NCBI RefSeq assembly: GCF_000426285.1
Contig: NZ_AUFB01000022.1
Coordinates: 23,067-87,066, forward strand
Length of the DNA stretch: 64,000 nucleotides
Origin: Rhizobium leucaenae USDA 9039
GTDB taxonomy: Bacteria; Pseudomonadota; Alphaproteobacteria; Rhizobiales; Rhizobiaceae
Direction of reading: 5' to 3'
Part shown: in pieces, positions 16,637 through 25,361 of the stretch
Position numbering within the stretch: position 1 is the stretch's first letter
Layout: each line of letters begins with the position of its first letter
The notes under the pieces: generated by a model
Databases searched by the model: none
What the model saw: only the letters and a program-made list of their open reading frames with translations
What the model was told of the DNA's origin: nothing
Translations under genes and position numbers: made by a program

Positions 16637-18193
16637 TCAGGATCCCCAGCGAACGGTGGCGAAGTCGATGTTGCCGGGTGGGTACACGGGACGCAGTCCA
16701 AGGTCCTTCAGGCCCTTGGCGTGGACAACCACATCGTTGACGTCGACGAGTGGGATGACGATGCCGGCATCGAAATACATCTGCCCTGCTCTTTCGTAGA
16801 GAGCGTCGCGTTTTTTGGCGTCGGTCAACCGCCCGGCCTGCTCTACGATGGCATCGGCTTCCGGCAGCACCCGGCCAAAAAAATTGAGAGGACCGTTTTT
16901 TGTGAAGAACACCTTGGCCTGGCTCTCCGGATGAGCGGCGTCCGGGCCTGCGATCGTGAGCAGCAAATCGGGAGGGTTTGGGTCGTTCTTCAAGTTGTAA
17001 GCAGCGCCAGAGGGCAGCACGTAAGCCTTTGCAGTTACGCCGATCGACGCCAGTTGCGCTATCATCAGGTCGGCGATGCGACCGTAGCTCGGGGCCGCGC
17101 TATGGAGGCCAATGACCAAATTTACCGCGCCATGTTTGGCGATTGCTGCTTTCGCTGCCTCGAAGTCGGTCGGGAACCGGATCGGATTCACGGGGTCGAG
17201 CATCACGTTCGGATAAACCGACCTCGACAGGCTTGCGAACTCTCCAAAGGCGTCTTTGACCCACAGCGCCGGGTTGATCGCTGTCAAAACGGCCTTGCGG
17301 ACCTCCGGGTCGTCGAGCGGCGAGTTCGGCTTAACGAAGAGATCGTATGGTATCATGCTCGGGGCGGTGGTGATCTCCAGACCCGCGGGCAGGCTGGTGA
17401 GTTGCGCGAACGGATAGTTGATCGGCACGGCATCGATCGCCCCGGCCTGCAATTGAAGTATCTGCTGGCTGATATCGGGCACGACCGAAATCTGGATCTG
17501 CCGGAAGAACGGTTTGTCGCCCCAATAGTCGTCGTTGCGTTCGAGTACATAGCGCTGGCCGCGTTTGAATTCAGCGAGTTTGAATGGACCCGTGCCGACC
17601 GCATGCTCATTTAGCCAGGTCGTCGCGAAGTCGCCGTTGTCATGCGTGGCGAGCGCTGCCGGACTGATGATCTTGGGGCCCCACGGACTGGAAAGGGCAT
17701 CGAGGAACGAAGGCTGAGGATGGTCCAGCGTGAGCACAACCGTCGAATCATCGGGCGTCCTCATATCCTTCACGTTGGCCAGGAAGTAGCTCAGGATCAG
17801 CTCACGATCGCGGCGGCGTTCGAACGACTTTTTGACCGCCGCCGCATTGAATGGCGCGCCATCATGGAACTTGACACCGTCGACTAGGTGGAAGGTGTAG
17901 GTCAGCCCGTCGTCCGAGATCTCCCAGCTCTTGGCGAGCAGTCCAACGATCTTGGTCGAGCCCGGCTCGTATTCGACGAGACCCTCGTAGACGTTGTCGA
18001 TTGCGCTCATCGCACCGGTCTCAAACCCGTTGTCCGGGTCGAATGTGCCAATATCGGCTACATAAGGTATGCGGAGGACCTCTTGCGCGTGGGCGATCGC
18101 CGACGAACCTTGGAAACCGACCGCAAGCACCAGTGTGCCTAGGCAGAAGCCGCGCCTGGTGAATTGGCTGGTCAGACAAGGGTACGTCTGCAC
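16637..18193 (-). CDS. Extracellular solute-binding protein, family 5
   Basis: A 518-residue periplasmic binding protein, first gene of the importer operon. The signal sequence contains TRRGFCLG followed by a hydrophobic stretch and AHAQ, resembling a Tat signal although without the full SRRxFLK consensus. The mature part has family 5 landmarks: YVADIGTFDPDNGFET, the VYEGLVEYEPG block, LTYTFHLVDGVKFHDGAPFNAAAV, and a final region with LYERAGQMYFDAGIVIPLVDVNDVVV. Family 5 proteins bind peptides, nickel, opines, glutathione or oligosaccharides. The ligand here is unknown. The start at 18,193 is followed 50 bases after its stop by the ATPase gene. Confidence 0.9.
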   Translation of the reverse strand: MQTYPCLTSQFTRRGFCLGTLVLAVGFQGSSAIAHAQEVLRIPYVADIGTFDPDNGFETGAMSAIDNVYEGLVEYEPGSTKIVGLLAKSWEISDDGLTYTFHLVDGVKFHDGAPFNAAAVKKSFERRRDRELILSYFLANVKDMRTPDDSTVVLTLDHPQPSFLDALSSPWGPKIISPAALATHDNGDFATTWLNEHAVGTGPFKLAEFKRGQRYVLERNDDYWGDKPFFRQIQISVVPDISQQILQLQAGAIDAVPINYPFAQLTSLPAGLEITTAPSMIPYDLFVKPNSPLDDPEVRKAVLTAINPALWVKDAFGEFASLSRSVYPNVMLDPVNPIRFPTDFEAAKAAIAKHGAVNLVIGLHSAAPSYGRIADLMIAQLASIGVTAKAYVLPSGAAYNLKNDPNPPDLLLTIAGPDAAHPESQAKVFFTKNGPLNFFGRVLPEADAIVEQAGRLTDAKKRDALYERAGQMYFDAGIVIPLVDVNDVVVHAKGLKDLGLRPVYPPGNIDFATVRWGS

Positions 18194-18542
18194 TAAGCTT
18201 CCCCTTCCGCTCGATCACTCAGAAGGCCTGCAGGATGGCTTACCGCCGAGTTCCGCAAATCGTACCTCCGAGACCGATCGTGGTCCATTGAGCCGTAGGC
18301 ACGGGGTATCCTATACCTGGGGCATAGATTTGCCGATGGGTTGCGAAAAGCCGCTCTCCGGTGAGGCTGGAGCATCCGCCGGTAGACGGGATCGATCGGC
18401 GATCGGGCTCTGGCTTGGAGGACTCGGCGCGAGCCAGTGCCTTATCAAGACTGGCAGGTCGGCATTGACCTGATCCTTGCGTTGCGAAGAGGCCGATCCA
18501 CATCCCATCGCCGAGATCACCACGAATCCAGCCGCCCCATAC
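18194..18542. other. Intergenic region upstream of the importer operon
   Basis: A 349-base gap between two minus-strand genes. It holds copy B of the dispersed repeat (18,355-18,434) and must contain the promoter of the importer operon. Frames of 60-140 codons on both strands show no domain. Confidence 0.45.
18355..18434. repeat. Dispersed intergenic repeat, copy B
   Basis: Matches 10,530-10,608 in the same orientation. The core 18,396-18,434 differs from copy A by a few substitutions and a small indel. Translated on the minus strand, both copies can read KxEPDRR...PSxG...SSxTG, so the element may derive from a once-coding sequence, but neither copy is in a supported gene. Confidence 0.5.
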
Positions 18543-19679
18543 TCATTCTGGCGTATTGTAGGACATAACGAGGTTGGTTCCGCCAGTATTGAGAAGGCCC
18601 CAGTAAGCTCCGTTCACATGCCGCAAACGATCGGGTTTGAAGGGGATTGGATTGCCGTTTGGCCAGGTACGCTCCAGCGTCGATCGGAAGATGTCAGCCC
18701 AAAAATCGACGCTGAGAAAGGCGTGATAAATCCCCGTATAGACCAATGCCTCATTGTCCGTCTGAAAAGCGTCCGCGGCGTGTGGAAGGTAGCGGAATCG
18801 TTGCGGTATGAATCTGGTCACAGGCAGCCCGAAGAACGCTGCTTCATCAAGGGTTCCCGAACTCAGACCGACGACGCGCTGAAGGGACTCGTCGCATAGA
18901 AGCTCGTACATATCGATATCGCTGTTGACGTGCGGGATGCCATGATGCTCGAGGAACGCGGCCAATTCCGGGCTCGGATGAGGCGAGAAGGGGTGAGGGC
19001 GAAAGGCGACGGATCCGCTCTTGGCGAGTTCCGCTATTCTGTCTTTATGATCAAGCAAGGTGGCGATCCGCCCGTCATCGATCAATGACGCGTCGAATGG
19101 GGTCTGACCGACGATCAGCGTCTCGAAGGATCGCCCTTTTGTTTTGAAAGCACTACGCCGAATTGCCGTCGCCTTGTGAAGGCCGACATGGAAATCGACT
19201 TCCTGACCGGATAGGGCATATGGCGCGATTGCAGCCGATAGTTCGCCACGGTTCGACGAAAATCCGAAGAATATATCGTCGAGAAACCGCAATGGATGCC
19301 ATCGCATGTCGACAAAGGGTATATCCAGGCGGTTGAGAACTTTCTGCAGTAGCGGTGAGATCTCGAAACCTAGTACCAATGAATTTTCGACATGGGGCAG
19401 GAACAACGCACAAACAATATCTGTCGCATCGGCCGCGAAGATCCTTGCCCAGCTTGCGGCGTTCGCCGCCAGACCAAAGGCGTCATAAACGGCTTTGCCG
19501 TCGAATGGTGATGCATCGTCCCATTCTAGTATGGTAACCGGTAGGCGGGTTGCCGCCGAAATCTGTGGCGTCAGCATTGCAGCGAAGAGATTTGTGTTTG
19601 TCGCAAATCCCTTCCGTGACGTTTTTTCGGCTGTAGCGCGCAGCAGGTCAGAGGTTATTACGATACGTTTGGGTTGCAT
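18543..19679 (-). CDS. Conserved-looking protein of unknown function with RPHP motif
   Basis: A 378-residue soluble protein I do not recognise with confidence. It starts MQPKRIVITSDLL after an AGAGGA ribosome binding site. Codon use looks coding throughout and no frame competes. Near residue 225 it has VAFRPHPFSPHPSPE, and about 40 residues later VVGLSSGTLDEAAFFGLPV. A (K/R)PHP motif followed by a Ser-Gly/Ser-Ser block before an A-x-x-x-G-x-P segment is seen in GT-B glycosyltransferases of the capsule/polysialyltransferase/CDP-glycerol type, where it helps bind the nucleotide sugar. A surface polysaccharide role is therefore a reasonable guess, not a call. No other polysaccharide gene is nearby. 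Confidence 0.7.
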   Translation of the reverse strand: MQPKRIVITSDLLRATAEKTSRKGFATNTNLFAAMLTPQISAATRLPVTILEWDDASPFDGKAVYDAFGLAANAASWARIFAADATDIVCALFLPHVENSLVLGFEISPLLQKVLNRLDIPFVDMRWHPLRFLDDIFFGFSSNRGELSAAIAPYALSGQEVDFHVGLHKATAIRRSAFKTKGRSFETLIVGQTPFDASLIDDGRIATLLDHKDRIAELAKSGSVAFRPHPFSPHPSPELAAFLEHHGIPHVNSDIDMYELLCDESLQRVVGLSSGTLDEAAFFGLPVTRFIPQRFRYLPHAADAFQTDNEALVYTGIYHAFLSVDFWADIFRSTLERTWPNGNPIPFKPDRLRHVNGAYWGLLNTGGTNLVMSYNTPE

Positions 19680-20203
19680 ACGACTATAATCCTCTTTGAA
19701 AGGCTCTTTGAAAAAATTCTGCTTGGCTGCGCAATTTCATCTTTGCTCATTTTGGTTGGGGTCAGGCAGCCTCGCGGTTAAGACGTCGGCCAAACAAATT
19801 CGCAGCATGGCAAGAGCGCTTGGTCCGAATGCCCATTCGAAATACGGACTTCATCCCGCCCGGTCAGGTTGAAGATTGCCGCCCGACCGTTGTGGCAGCG
19901 CACGGATCGACTGTTTCAGCTTGCCATGACCAGCTCGACGGCGTTGTTCAGTGTTCGACATGCCGGTGCATCGTTGCCTGCGTTATTTTATCATCCCTTT
20001 TGAGTTAAGTCAGCGCTGTAGCGTAGCCTGGCGCCGAGCGGAAGAATGGGCGACGGCGAGGTCGGTAACATAACTGCCGCCAAAAAGAGTTTTTCAACCG
20101 CCGCTGCCACAATTATGCCTGCGGTTTAACGGAATTGTCGCCGGCGCGTATGCCCCGTGCCGGCGCAATCCGGTGCCTTCTTCGGGAAGTATATTTTGTG
20201 AAC
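19680..20203. other. Intergenic region between divergent genes
   Basis: About 520 bases between the RPHP-protein gene and the L,D-transpeptidase gene, which diverge. A 10-base direct repeat (CTCTTTGAAA) occurs at 19,692-19,701 and 19,704-19,713, just upstream of the RPHP-protein start. Short frames (62 codons at 19,820) show no domain. Parts around 19,740-20,000 have a degenerate feel, but I could not match them to any transposase. Confidence 0.4.
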
Positions 20204-20986
20204 ATGAAGACCATAAGATCAGCCCTTTTACTCGTTCTCGCTGTCCTGATGGCAAGCGTCGCCGCGCATGCCCAGGAATGGAGATACTATCCAGATTATG
20301 GCGACGACCCGGACGGCGGCTATGCTGCTCCGCGCTATTGGCGGCAGGCGCCACCGGACTATCGCGATTATCGGCGTTCCGACGATGGCTATAACTATCG
20401 GAATGATCGCTATGGTTATTATGACGACGAAGACGGAGATTTCCCGGCGCGCCGTCGTCCGCAACGGCGGGCTTCCATCGACCGCGAGGCGATTGCTCCG
20501 CAACTCGCTCCAGGCGCCAAGGACGACAGGCGGGCGGGCTTGGCGAAGTCACCGATCCCGCGCACGGTTGTGCCCTTTTCTGGCTACGAACCTGGCACCA
20601 TCGTGATCTCCACAAAGGAAAAGCGCCTCTATTTTGTGCTCAACGACGGAACTGCACTCAAATACGGCATCGGTGTCGGCAAGCAGGGCTTTGCCTGGAA
20701 GGGAACGCAGGCGATCAGCCGCAAAGCCGAGTGGCCGGATTGGACGCCGCCCAAGGAAATGATTGCTCGCCGGCCGGAATTACCTGATCACATGGATGGC
20801 GGTCTCAATAATCCCCTGGGCGCAAGAGCGCTCTATCTCGGTTCTACGCTTTACCGCATCCATGGCACCAATGAGCCCAATTCGATCGGCAAGGCGGTAT
20901 CCTCTGGCTGCATCCGTATGGCAAATCCGGATGTCATGGATCTCTATGGCCGCGTCGGGGTGGGAACAAAGGTCGTTGTGCTCTGA
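20204..20986 (+). CDS. L,D-transpeptidase (YkuD family)
   Basis: A 260-residue exported enzyme. The signal peptide (LLLVLAVLMASVAAHAQ) is followed by a Tyr/Asp/Arg-rich linker at about residues 25-80, then a YkuD domain (about 130-260). Catalytic motifs are IHGTNEPNSIG and SSGCIRMANPDV, with the active-site Cys in SSGC. These enzymes form 3-3 cross-links in peptidoglycan or attach proteins to it, in the periplasm; Rhizobiales carry many and rely on them for polar growth. ATG 20,204 is the natural start by signal-peptide fit; GTG 20,198, two codons earlier, has better spacing to GGGAAG. It is not in an obvious operon. Confidence 0.9.
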   Translation: MKTIRSALLLVLAVLMASVAAHAQEWRYYPDYGDDPDGGYAAPRYWRQAPPDYRDYRRSDDGYNYRNDRYGYYDDEDGDFPARRRPQRRASIDREAIAPQLAPGAKDDRRAGLAKSPIPRTVVPFSGYEPGTIVISTKEKRLYFVLNDGTALKYGIGVGKQGFAWKGTQAISRKAEWPDWTPPKEMIARRPELPDHMDGGLNNPLGARALYLGSTLYRIHGTNEPNSIGKAVSSGCIRMANPDVMDLYGRVGVGTKVVVL

Positions 20987-21348
20987 TTGCAGCTTAGCGC
21001 GTCGGGGCGCCACGATCCGGTGATTGCGTTTCGCAGGCTCGTAACATCGTCGAACGTCGAGCATAAAGGTGCCCAGAGTTTCCAAGAAGTCGAAGAATCT
21101 CGATAGAATCTTTTGAATTCGCTGCATTGTGTCGGCCCATTTTCGATCAAGCAATCGAGCGCAGCGAAACACTGCAAAAGCCCCTGGCAATGGCGATGTT
21201 CAAAGCAGTAAGCAGATCCTTCTGTCCGCCGAGGAGCTGAATTTGTTCTTGCGCGGTCCGTTGGTTGGTCGCTAAGTCATGTTGCCGTGAGCTTCGTAGC
21301 CGAAAAGCGACCTCGGCCTGATCGAATTTGAGCATCGAAGGTAATTCA
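20987..21348. other. Intergenic region upstream of the SerA-like gene
   Basis: A 362-base gap. Two overlapping minus-strand frames (reading from about 21,127 and 21,332) look mildly protein-like but have no good start signals or domains. I see no terminator or clear operator. Confidence 0.35.
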
Positions 21349-22587
21349 ATGACCCGACAACTTTCTCTTCCCCGCGATCGGATTTCCGTGCTCTTGTTGG
21401 AAGGCATCAGTCAAAGCGCCGTGGATTATTTTTCGTCCTCCGGCTACGTCAATCTGACACATCTGCCAAAGGCTCTGGATGACAAAGATCTCAAAAGCCA
21501 TATAGCCGAGGCGCATATCGTCGGAATTCGTTCACGCACGCATCTGACGGAGGAGATTTTGAGTTCCGCCAAAAAGCTGATGGCCGTCGGCTGTTTTTCT
21601 GTCGGAACAAATCAGGTTGACCTGGATGCGGCCCGCCGACGGGGGATCCCCGTGTTCAACGCTCCTTATTCGAATACGCGCTCGGTCGCAGAGCTTGTCA
21701 TCGGTGAAATCATAATGCTGACCAGGCGGATTTTCCCGCGTTCGGTGTCTGCTCATGAAGGTGGATGGGACAAATCCGCCACAGGCAGCCGTGAGGTGCG
21801 CGGGAAAACGCTCGGCATCGTGGGCTACGGCAACATTGGTTCGCAGCTCAGCGTTCTTGCCGAAAGCATGGGTATGAACGTTCGCTATTTCGATCCGTCA
21901 GACAAGCTTCGCCATGGCAATTCAGAATCGATGGCTTCGCTCGGCGAGCTTCTCGAAATCTCGGATTACGTGACGATGCATGTTCCGGAGACCAGTGCGA
22001 CGCGAAACATGATCACCGAGGTCGAACTGCGCAGGATGAAAAAGGGAGCTGTTTTCATCAACAATGCCCGTGGAACCGTAGTGGATCTGGAAGCGCTTTC
22101 GAAGGTTTTGAAAGACGGACATCTCGCAGGCGCGGCCGTCGACGTCTTCCCGAAAGAGCCTGCATCAAACAAAGAGCGCTTCGAAACGCCGCTGCAGGGC
22201 TTGGATAATGTCATTCTCACGCCGCATATTGGCGGATCGACCGAAGAAGCCCAGGAGCGCATTGGAAGGGAAGTCTCGCGAAAGCTTGTCGAATATTCCG
22301 ACGTCGGCTCGACACTGGGCGCAGTCAACTTTCCGCAGGTACAACTGCCGCCACGTGCAAACGGCACGCGTTTCATCCATGTTCACGAAAACCGCCCTGG
22401 CATCCTAAACAGTCTAAACACGATCTTTTCTTCCCGCGGACTGAATATCGTCGGCGAGTTCCTGCAGACGCACGGCGAAACAGGTTACGTCGTCATTGAA
22501 GCCGAGGGCGTTGGCCAGACAGCGGATGAGATACTTGATGCGCTTCGCCAGATACCGGGAACGATACGAACTCGGTTGCTTTACTGA
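21349..22587 (+). CDS. serA: D-3-phosphoglycerate dehydrogenase-like enzyme
   Basis: A 412-residue D-isomer-specific 2-hydroxyacid dehydrogenase with the short SerA layout of E. coli. The substrate domain comes first; the NAD-binding motif is LGIVGYGNIGSQL, about one third of the way in. Catalytic Arg (NNARGTVVD), Glu (FPKEP) and His (LTPHIGGSTEEAQ) are all present. A C-terminal ACT domain (about residues 340-412: TRFIHVHENRPGILNSLN) suggests allosteric control by serine. The enzyme would oxidise 3-phosphoglycerate in the first step of serine synthesis. I chose ATG 21,349 with GAAGG about 8 bases upstream. Rhizobia usually also have a longer chromosomal SerA, so this may be a second copy. Confidence 0.85.
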   Translation: MTRQLSLPRDRISVLLLEGISQSAVDYFSSSGYVNLTHLPKALDDKDLKSHIAEAHIVGIRSRTHLTEEILSSAKKLMAVGCFSVGTNQVDLDAARRRGIPVFNAPYSNTRSVAELVIGEIIMLTRRIFPRSVSAHEGGWDKSATGSREVRGKTLGIVGYGNIGSQLSVLAESMGMNVRYFDPSDKLRHGNSESMASLGELLEISDYVTMHVPETSATRNMITEVELRRMKKGAVFINNARGTVVDLEALSKVLKDGHLAGAAVDVFPKEPASNKERFETPLQGLDNVILTPHIGGSTEEAQERIGREVSRKLVEYSDVGSTLGAVNFPQVQLPPRANGTRFIHVHENRPGILNSLNTIFSSRGLNIVGEFLQTHGETGYVVIEAEGVGQTADEILDALRQIPGTIRTRLLY

Positions 22588-22691
22588 CGCCGGTGGGAAA
22601 TGAGCATTCTGTGCGGACGCCGAGGCCAAAGCCCCGCCCTTCCCCCGTATGCGCATCGTCGTCTCGAAGAGCTTGACGCGCTCCTACCTCA

Positions 22692-22732
22692 TCGCTGCCG
22701 CGCCAAGATTGAGACACTCGGCGCGGCAGCGA
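22692..22732. terminator. Strong stem-loop between convergent genes
   Basis: A perfect 13-bp inverted repeat (TCGCTGCCGCGCC ... GGCGCGGCAGCGA) with a 15-base loop lies between serA (plus) and the DUF4168 gene (minus), which converge. There is no clear T tract on either side. It fits a bidirectional terminator or an mRNA 3'-end stabiliser. Confidence 0.6.
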
Positions 22733-22767
22733 CAGGCGATCAATTTGCTTGATGATCGTGGCGTCGC

Positions 22768-23187
22768 TTACTGCTGTGCAGGCGCGGATTTCTGAAGTTT
22801 ATCCTGAACTTTCTTAATGAGCACCGGATCCTTCTGGGCAGCCGAAAGAATTGCCTTGTATTCGTCTACCGACATGTCTGGAGAGGTCTGAACAGCCTGT
22901 ACCATCTGTTTGCTCGCCTCGGTCTGTAGCTGTTGCTTGGCCGTCGGATCCGACGTTGCTCCGATCTTGGCCGCGTATTCCTGCCTGATCTTGTCCACCT
23001 GCAGATACGCGACCGCAAAAGCCTCGATTTTTTGATCGCTGACTGCCGCAGCCGCACCATTGTTATCTGATTGTCCTTGGGTAGGCTTTTCTTGCGTTGC
23101 TTGCTGTGCGGACGCTGGATTGCCAAGAAACATCAAGCTTAAGACCGCGGCGGTCAACGATGTGGCAGAGAGATAACGCGTGATCAT
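22768..23187 (-). CDS. Exported DUF4168-type protein
   Basis: A 139-residue protein with a signal peptide (AAVLSLMFLGNPASAQQ) and a mature part rich in Gln, Ala and Lys. The DUF4168 signature is visible: SDQKIEAFAVAYLQVDKIRQEYAAKI, and the C-terminal MSVDEYKAILSAAQKDPVLIKKVQDKL. It is predicted to be helical and periplasmic or secreted. Members are widespread in rhizobia and cyanobacteria and lack a known function. It stands alone, convergent with serA across a strong stem-loop. Confidence 0.85.
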   Translation of the reverse strand: MITRYLSATSLTAAVLSLMFLGNPASAQQATQEKPTQGQSDNNGAAAAVSDQKIEAFAVAYLQVDKIRQEYAAKIGATSDPTAKQQLQTEASKQMVQAVQTSPDMSVDEYKAILSAAQKDPVLIKKVQDKLQKSAPAQQ

Positions 23188-23533
23188 CTTAAATCCTCTT
23201 TAGGAATGCGGGGAGAACACCTCTTTGATGGCGTAGGGCGAAAGGCGGCATATCGCATTGATTCAGCCGTCGGTTAGGGTTGAAGAACGATCCGGCGGCA
23301 ATGTGGTCGCGAAACGTTTTCTATGGGGCAATAGCGCGGCGATCTGCTGACGACAGGGCGGCGACTTTATGACTGTCGGGAGTTATCCGTTGCATAACGA
23401 ATTCCGTCGGCATTGAAAGCGGCGTCCCATTATCCAGCGGACCCGTCGCAACGTCGAACTGCCGGAAAGCCGGATGTCAGCTAGACTCGCACCCAGCCGA
23501 TCCTTCGATTCTGTCAAGGTTAGAACCCCGCCC
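23188..23533. other. Intergenic region, nothing recognised
   Basis: A 346-base gap between two minus-strand genes. It presumably holds the promoter of the DUF4168 gene. No domain-bearing frame, repeat or palindrome stood out. Confidence 0.4.
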
Positions 23534-23938
23534 TCAAGCGTGCGACAATGCGCTCCGAGAGGCGAGATGCGTTCTCAAGCAGCCCAGCAATTCCTCGCTT
23601 ATGACCGGTTTAACGATGCAATCCATTGCACCGGCCGCAAAGGCTTTGGTGCGGCTTTCGGCATCCGGCTGGACAAATTCGATGACGGGCAGATCGCAAA
23701 AAGATTCGTCCTCCTTGCGACAGCGGAAAAATTCGTCGGCTATTGGCGCGTCCACAATGGCGATGGCCGGGTTCAGTGCTCGCCAATGCTCCGCCATCGT
23801 ATGAAAGTTCGAAAAGCACACGCATGACAATCCGGCTTTCCTTATGCTGGCTGCCATGGACAATGTCTCGGAATTGCCGTCAGTGGCAATGAGAACCAGG
23901 ATGTTTGGCGCAAACTTGAAGTCTGAAGCGTTCATCAT
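23534..23938 (-). CDS. Stand-alone receiver-like domain protein, atypical
   Basis: A 134-residue protein with the fold pattern of a CheY-like receiver. It starts with a hydrophobic strand (NILVLIATDG), has the putative phosphoacceptor Asp in AIAIVDAPI and the conserved Lys in DCIVKPVI. The usual acidic pair after the first strand is missing: ATDGN stands where DDN/DDD is expected, so metal binding and phosphorylation may be weakened or lost. Good ribosome binding site (GGGAGAG) before ATG 23,938. No output domain and no kinase gene adjacent. It is divergent from the bio operon. Confidence 0.75.
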   Translation of the reverse strand: MMNASDFKFAPNILVLIATDGNSETLSMAASIRKAGLSCVCFSNFHTMAEHWRALNPAIAIVDAPIADEFFRCRKEDESFCDLPVIEFVQPDAESRTKAFAAGAMDCIVKPVISEELLGCLRTHLASRSALSHA

Positions 23939-24359
23939 GGCAACTCTCCCATTTGATCGCCGTTCCCATCGATGGGAGCGACCCTAAGACGCAAGATTCG
24001 CCTGAATACCAGCGATTGAGCGAAATCCTTCGATCATCGAAGGAAAGGATGTATTTCGAAATATATACACCCGTCGCTTGTGCGCTTCGAGGAATGTGCT
24101 GCGTCTCGGTAAATAGTTTTCGCCTATGGCCTAAACCTTTCCGGTGTACGTCCCGGAATTATACAATCCGGCCCCGGAATGAAGACGCGTGCCCTTTCGG
24201 CCGGCCCACCTGATGAAAACGCTTCACCGAATTCGCCGCTTCCGATCCCTGATGTTTGGACCGTCGGATGATTTCACTCAATTCTCTTTGCATCACCTCT
24301 TGCCAAATTATCGATAAAAATATTTTCTATCCATAATTTGAATCTGGAGGACGAGCGAA
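23939..24359. other. Regulatory region upstream of the biotin operon
   Basis: A 421-base gap between divergent genes that gets noticeably more AT-rich near its right end. It contains the BioR operator described separately and the bio promoter. No gene is supported within it. Confidence 0.6.
24308..24336 (+). promoter_or_regulatory. BioR operator, one perfect and one degenerate box
   Basis: TTATCGATAA at 24,308-24,317 is an exact match to the alphaproteobacterial BioR consensus TTATMKATAA. A second, 8-of-10 match (CTATCCATAA) lies at 24,327-24,336. A -35-like TTGCCA at 24,300-24,305 places the first box in the promoter spacer, so a bound repressor should block RNA polymerase. The likely repressor is encoded at the far end of the operon. 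Confidence 0.85.
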
Positions 24360-25361
24360 GTGGAAGTAAACACCTCGGTTTTGGGATATTCGACGACTTC
24401 TGCATCACGAGCATGCGACGTCACGTTCGATGAAGCCAAAACTATCTATAATTTTCCGTTCAACGATTTGCTCTTCCGGGCACAGACGGTCCACCGCGCA
24501 CATTTCGATCCTAACGCCGTGCAGATGAGCCGACTTCTGTCGATCAAGACAGGCGGATGCGCCGAGGATTGCGGGTACTGCAGCCAGTCCGCCCACTATC
24601 CGACCGGCCTTAAGGCCTCGAAGCTGATGGAAGTCGAACGCGTTCTCACTGAAGCGCGCAAAGCCAAGGATGCGGGTGCGACCCGCTACTGCATGGGGGC
24701 GGCATGGCGCAGTCCGAAGGACCGCGATATGGACACGCTGGTCGCCATGGTCGAAGGCGTGAAGGCTCTCGGCATGGAGACCTGCATGACGCTTGGCATG
24801 CTGACGGAGTCTCAGGCAGGCGAACTCGCGGAAGCTGGCCTCGACTATTACAACCACAACATAGACACGTCCGAGCGCTTCTATTCCGAAATCATCACTA
24901 CCCGAAGCTTCGCGGACCGGCTCGATACGCTGGAAACCGTGCGCATGGCCGGCATCAAGGTTTGTGCCGGCGGAATCCTCGGCATGGGTGAGACGGTCGA
25001 CGACCGCATCTCGATGCTGCTGACGCTGGCGAACCTGCCCGTGCCCCCGGAAAGCGTGCCGATCAACCAGCTCATCCCCATTCCCGGTTCGAAACTGGCG
25101 GACGCGGCACCTGTCGACGCGATCGATTTCGTCCGCACGATCGCACTGGCACGCATCCTGATGCCGACCTCGCATCTGCGTCTTTCGGCCGGACGCACCG
25201 AGATGAGCGACGAGATGCAGGCGCTCTGTTTCTTCGCGGGCGCCAATTCCATCTTCGTCGGCGACACGCTTTTGACGGCAGACAATCCCGGCGAGGATCA
25301 CGACACGGCGCTCTTCCGCCGCCTCGGGCTTTCTCCCATGCCGTTGGAGCCGGCGGTGTGA
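24360..25361 (+). CDS. bioB: Biotin synthase
   Basis: A 333-residue radical SAM enzyme that inserts sulfur into dethiobiotin to make biotin, the last step of the pathway. The radical SAM cysteines are in GGCAEDCGYCSQS (CxxxCxxC), and the family motifs YNHNIDTS, CAGGILGMGE and the Arg-containing LRLSAGRTEM, which holds a ligand to the [2Fe-2S] cluster, are present. The start is GTG 24,360 with GGAGG about 11 bases upstream. It is the first gene of a five-gene operon and overlaps bioF by 4 bases. Expression is probably repressed by BioR through the box 40-50 bases upstream. Confidence 0.97.
   Translation: MEVNTSVLGYSTTSASRACDVTFDEAKTIYNFPFNDLLFRAQTVHRAHFDPNAVQMSRLLSIKTGGCAEDCGYCSQSAHYPTGLKASKLMEVERVLTEARKAKDAGATRYCMGAAWRSPKDRDMDTLVAMVEGVKALGMETCMTLGMLTESQAGELAEAGLDYYNHNIDTSERFYSEIITTRSFADRLDTLETVRMAGIKVCAGGILGMGETVDDRISMLLTLANLPVPPESVPINQLIPIPGSKLADAAPVDAIDFVRTIALARILMPTSHLRLSAGRTEMSDEMQALCFFAGANSIFVGDTLLTADNPGEDHDTALFRRLGLSPMPLEPAV

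Noticed and set aside
16403..17614. 403-codon plus-strand frame
   Set aside because: Antisense to the importer ATPase and binding-protein genes; mixed composition, no domain.
19740..20000. Possible insertion-sequence remnant
   Set aside because: Texture looked degenerate but no transposase motif, terminal inverted repeat or target duplication could be shown.
21127..21332. Minus-strand frames upstream of serA that look mildly protein-like
   Set aside because: Overlap each other in different frames with no start signal; not enough to call a gene.
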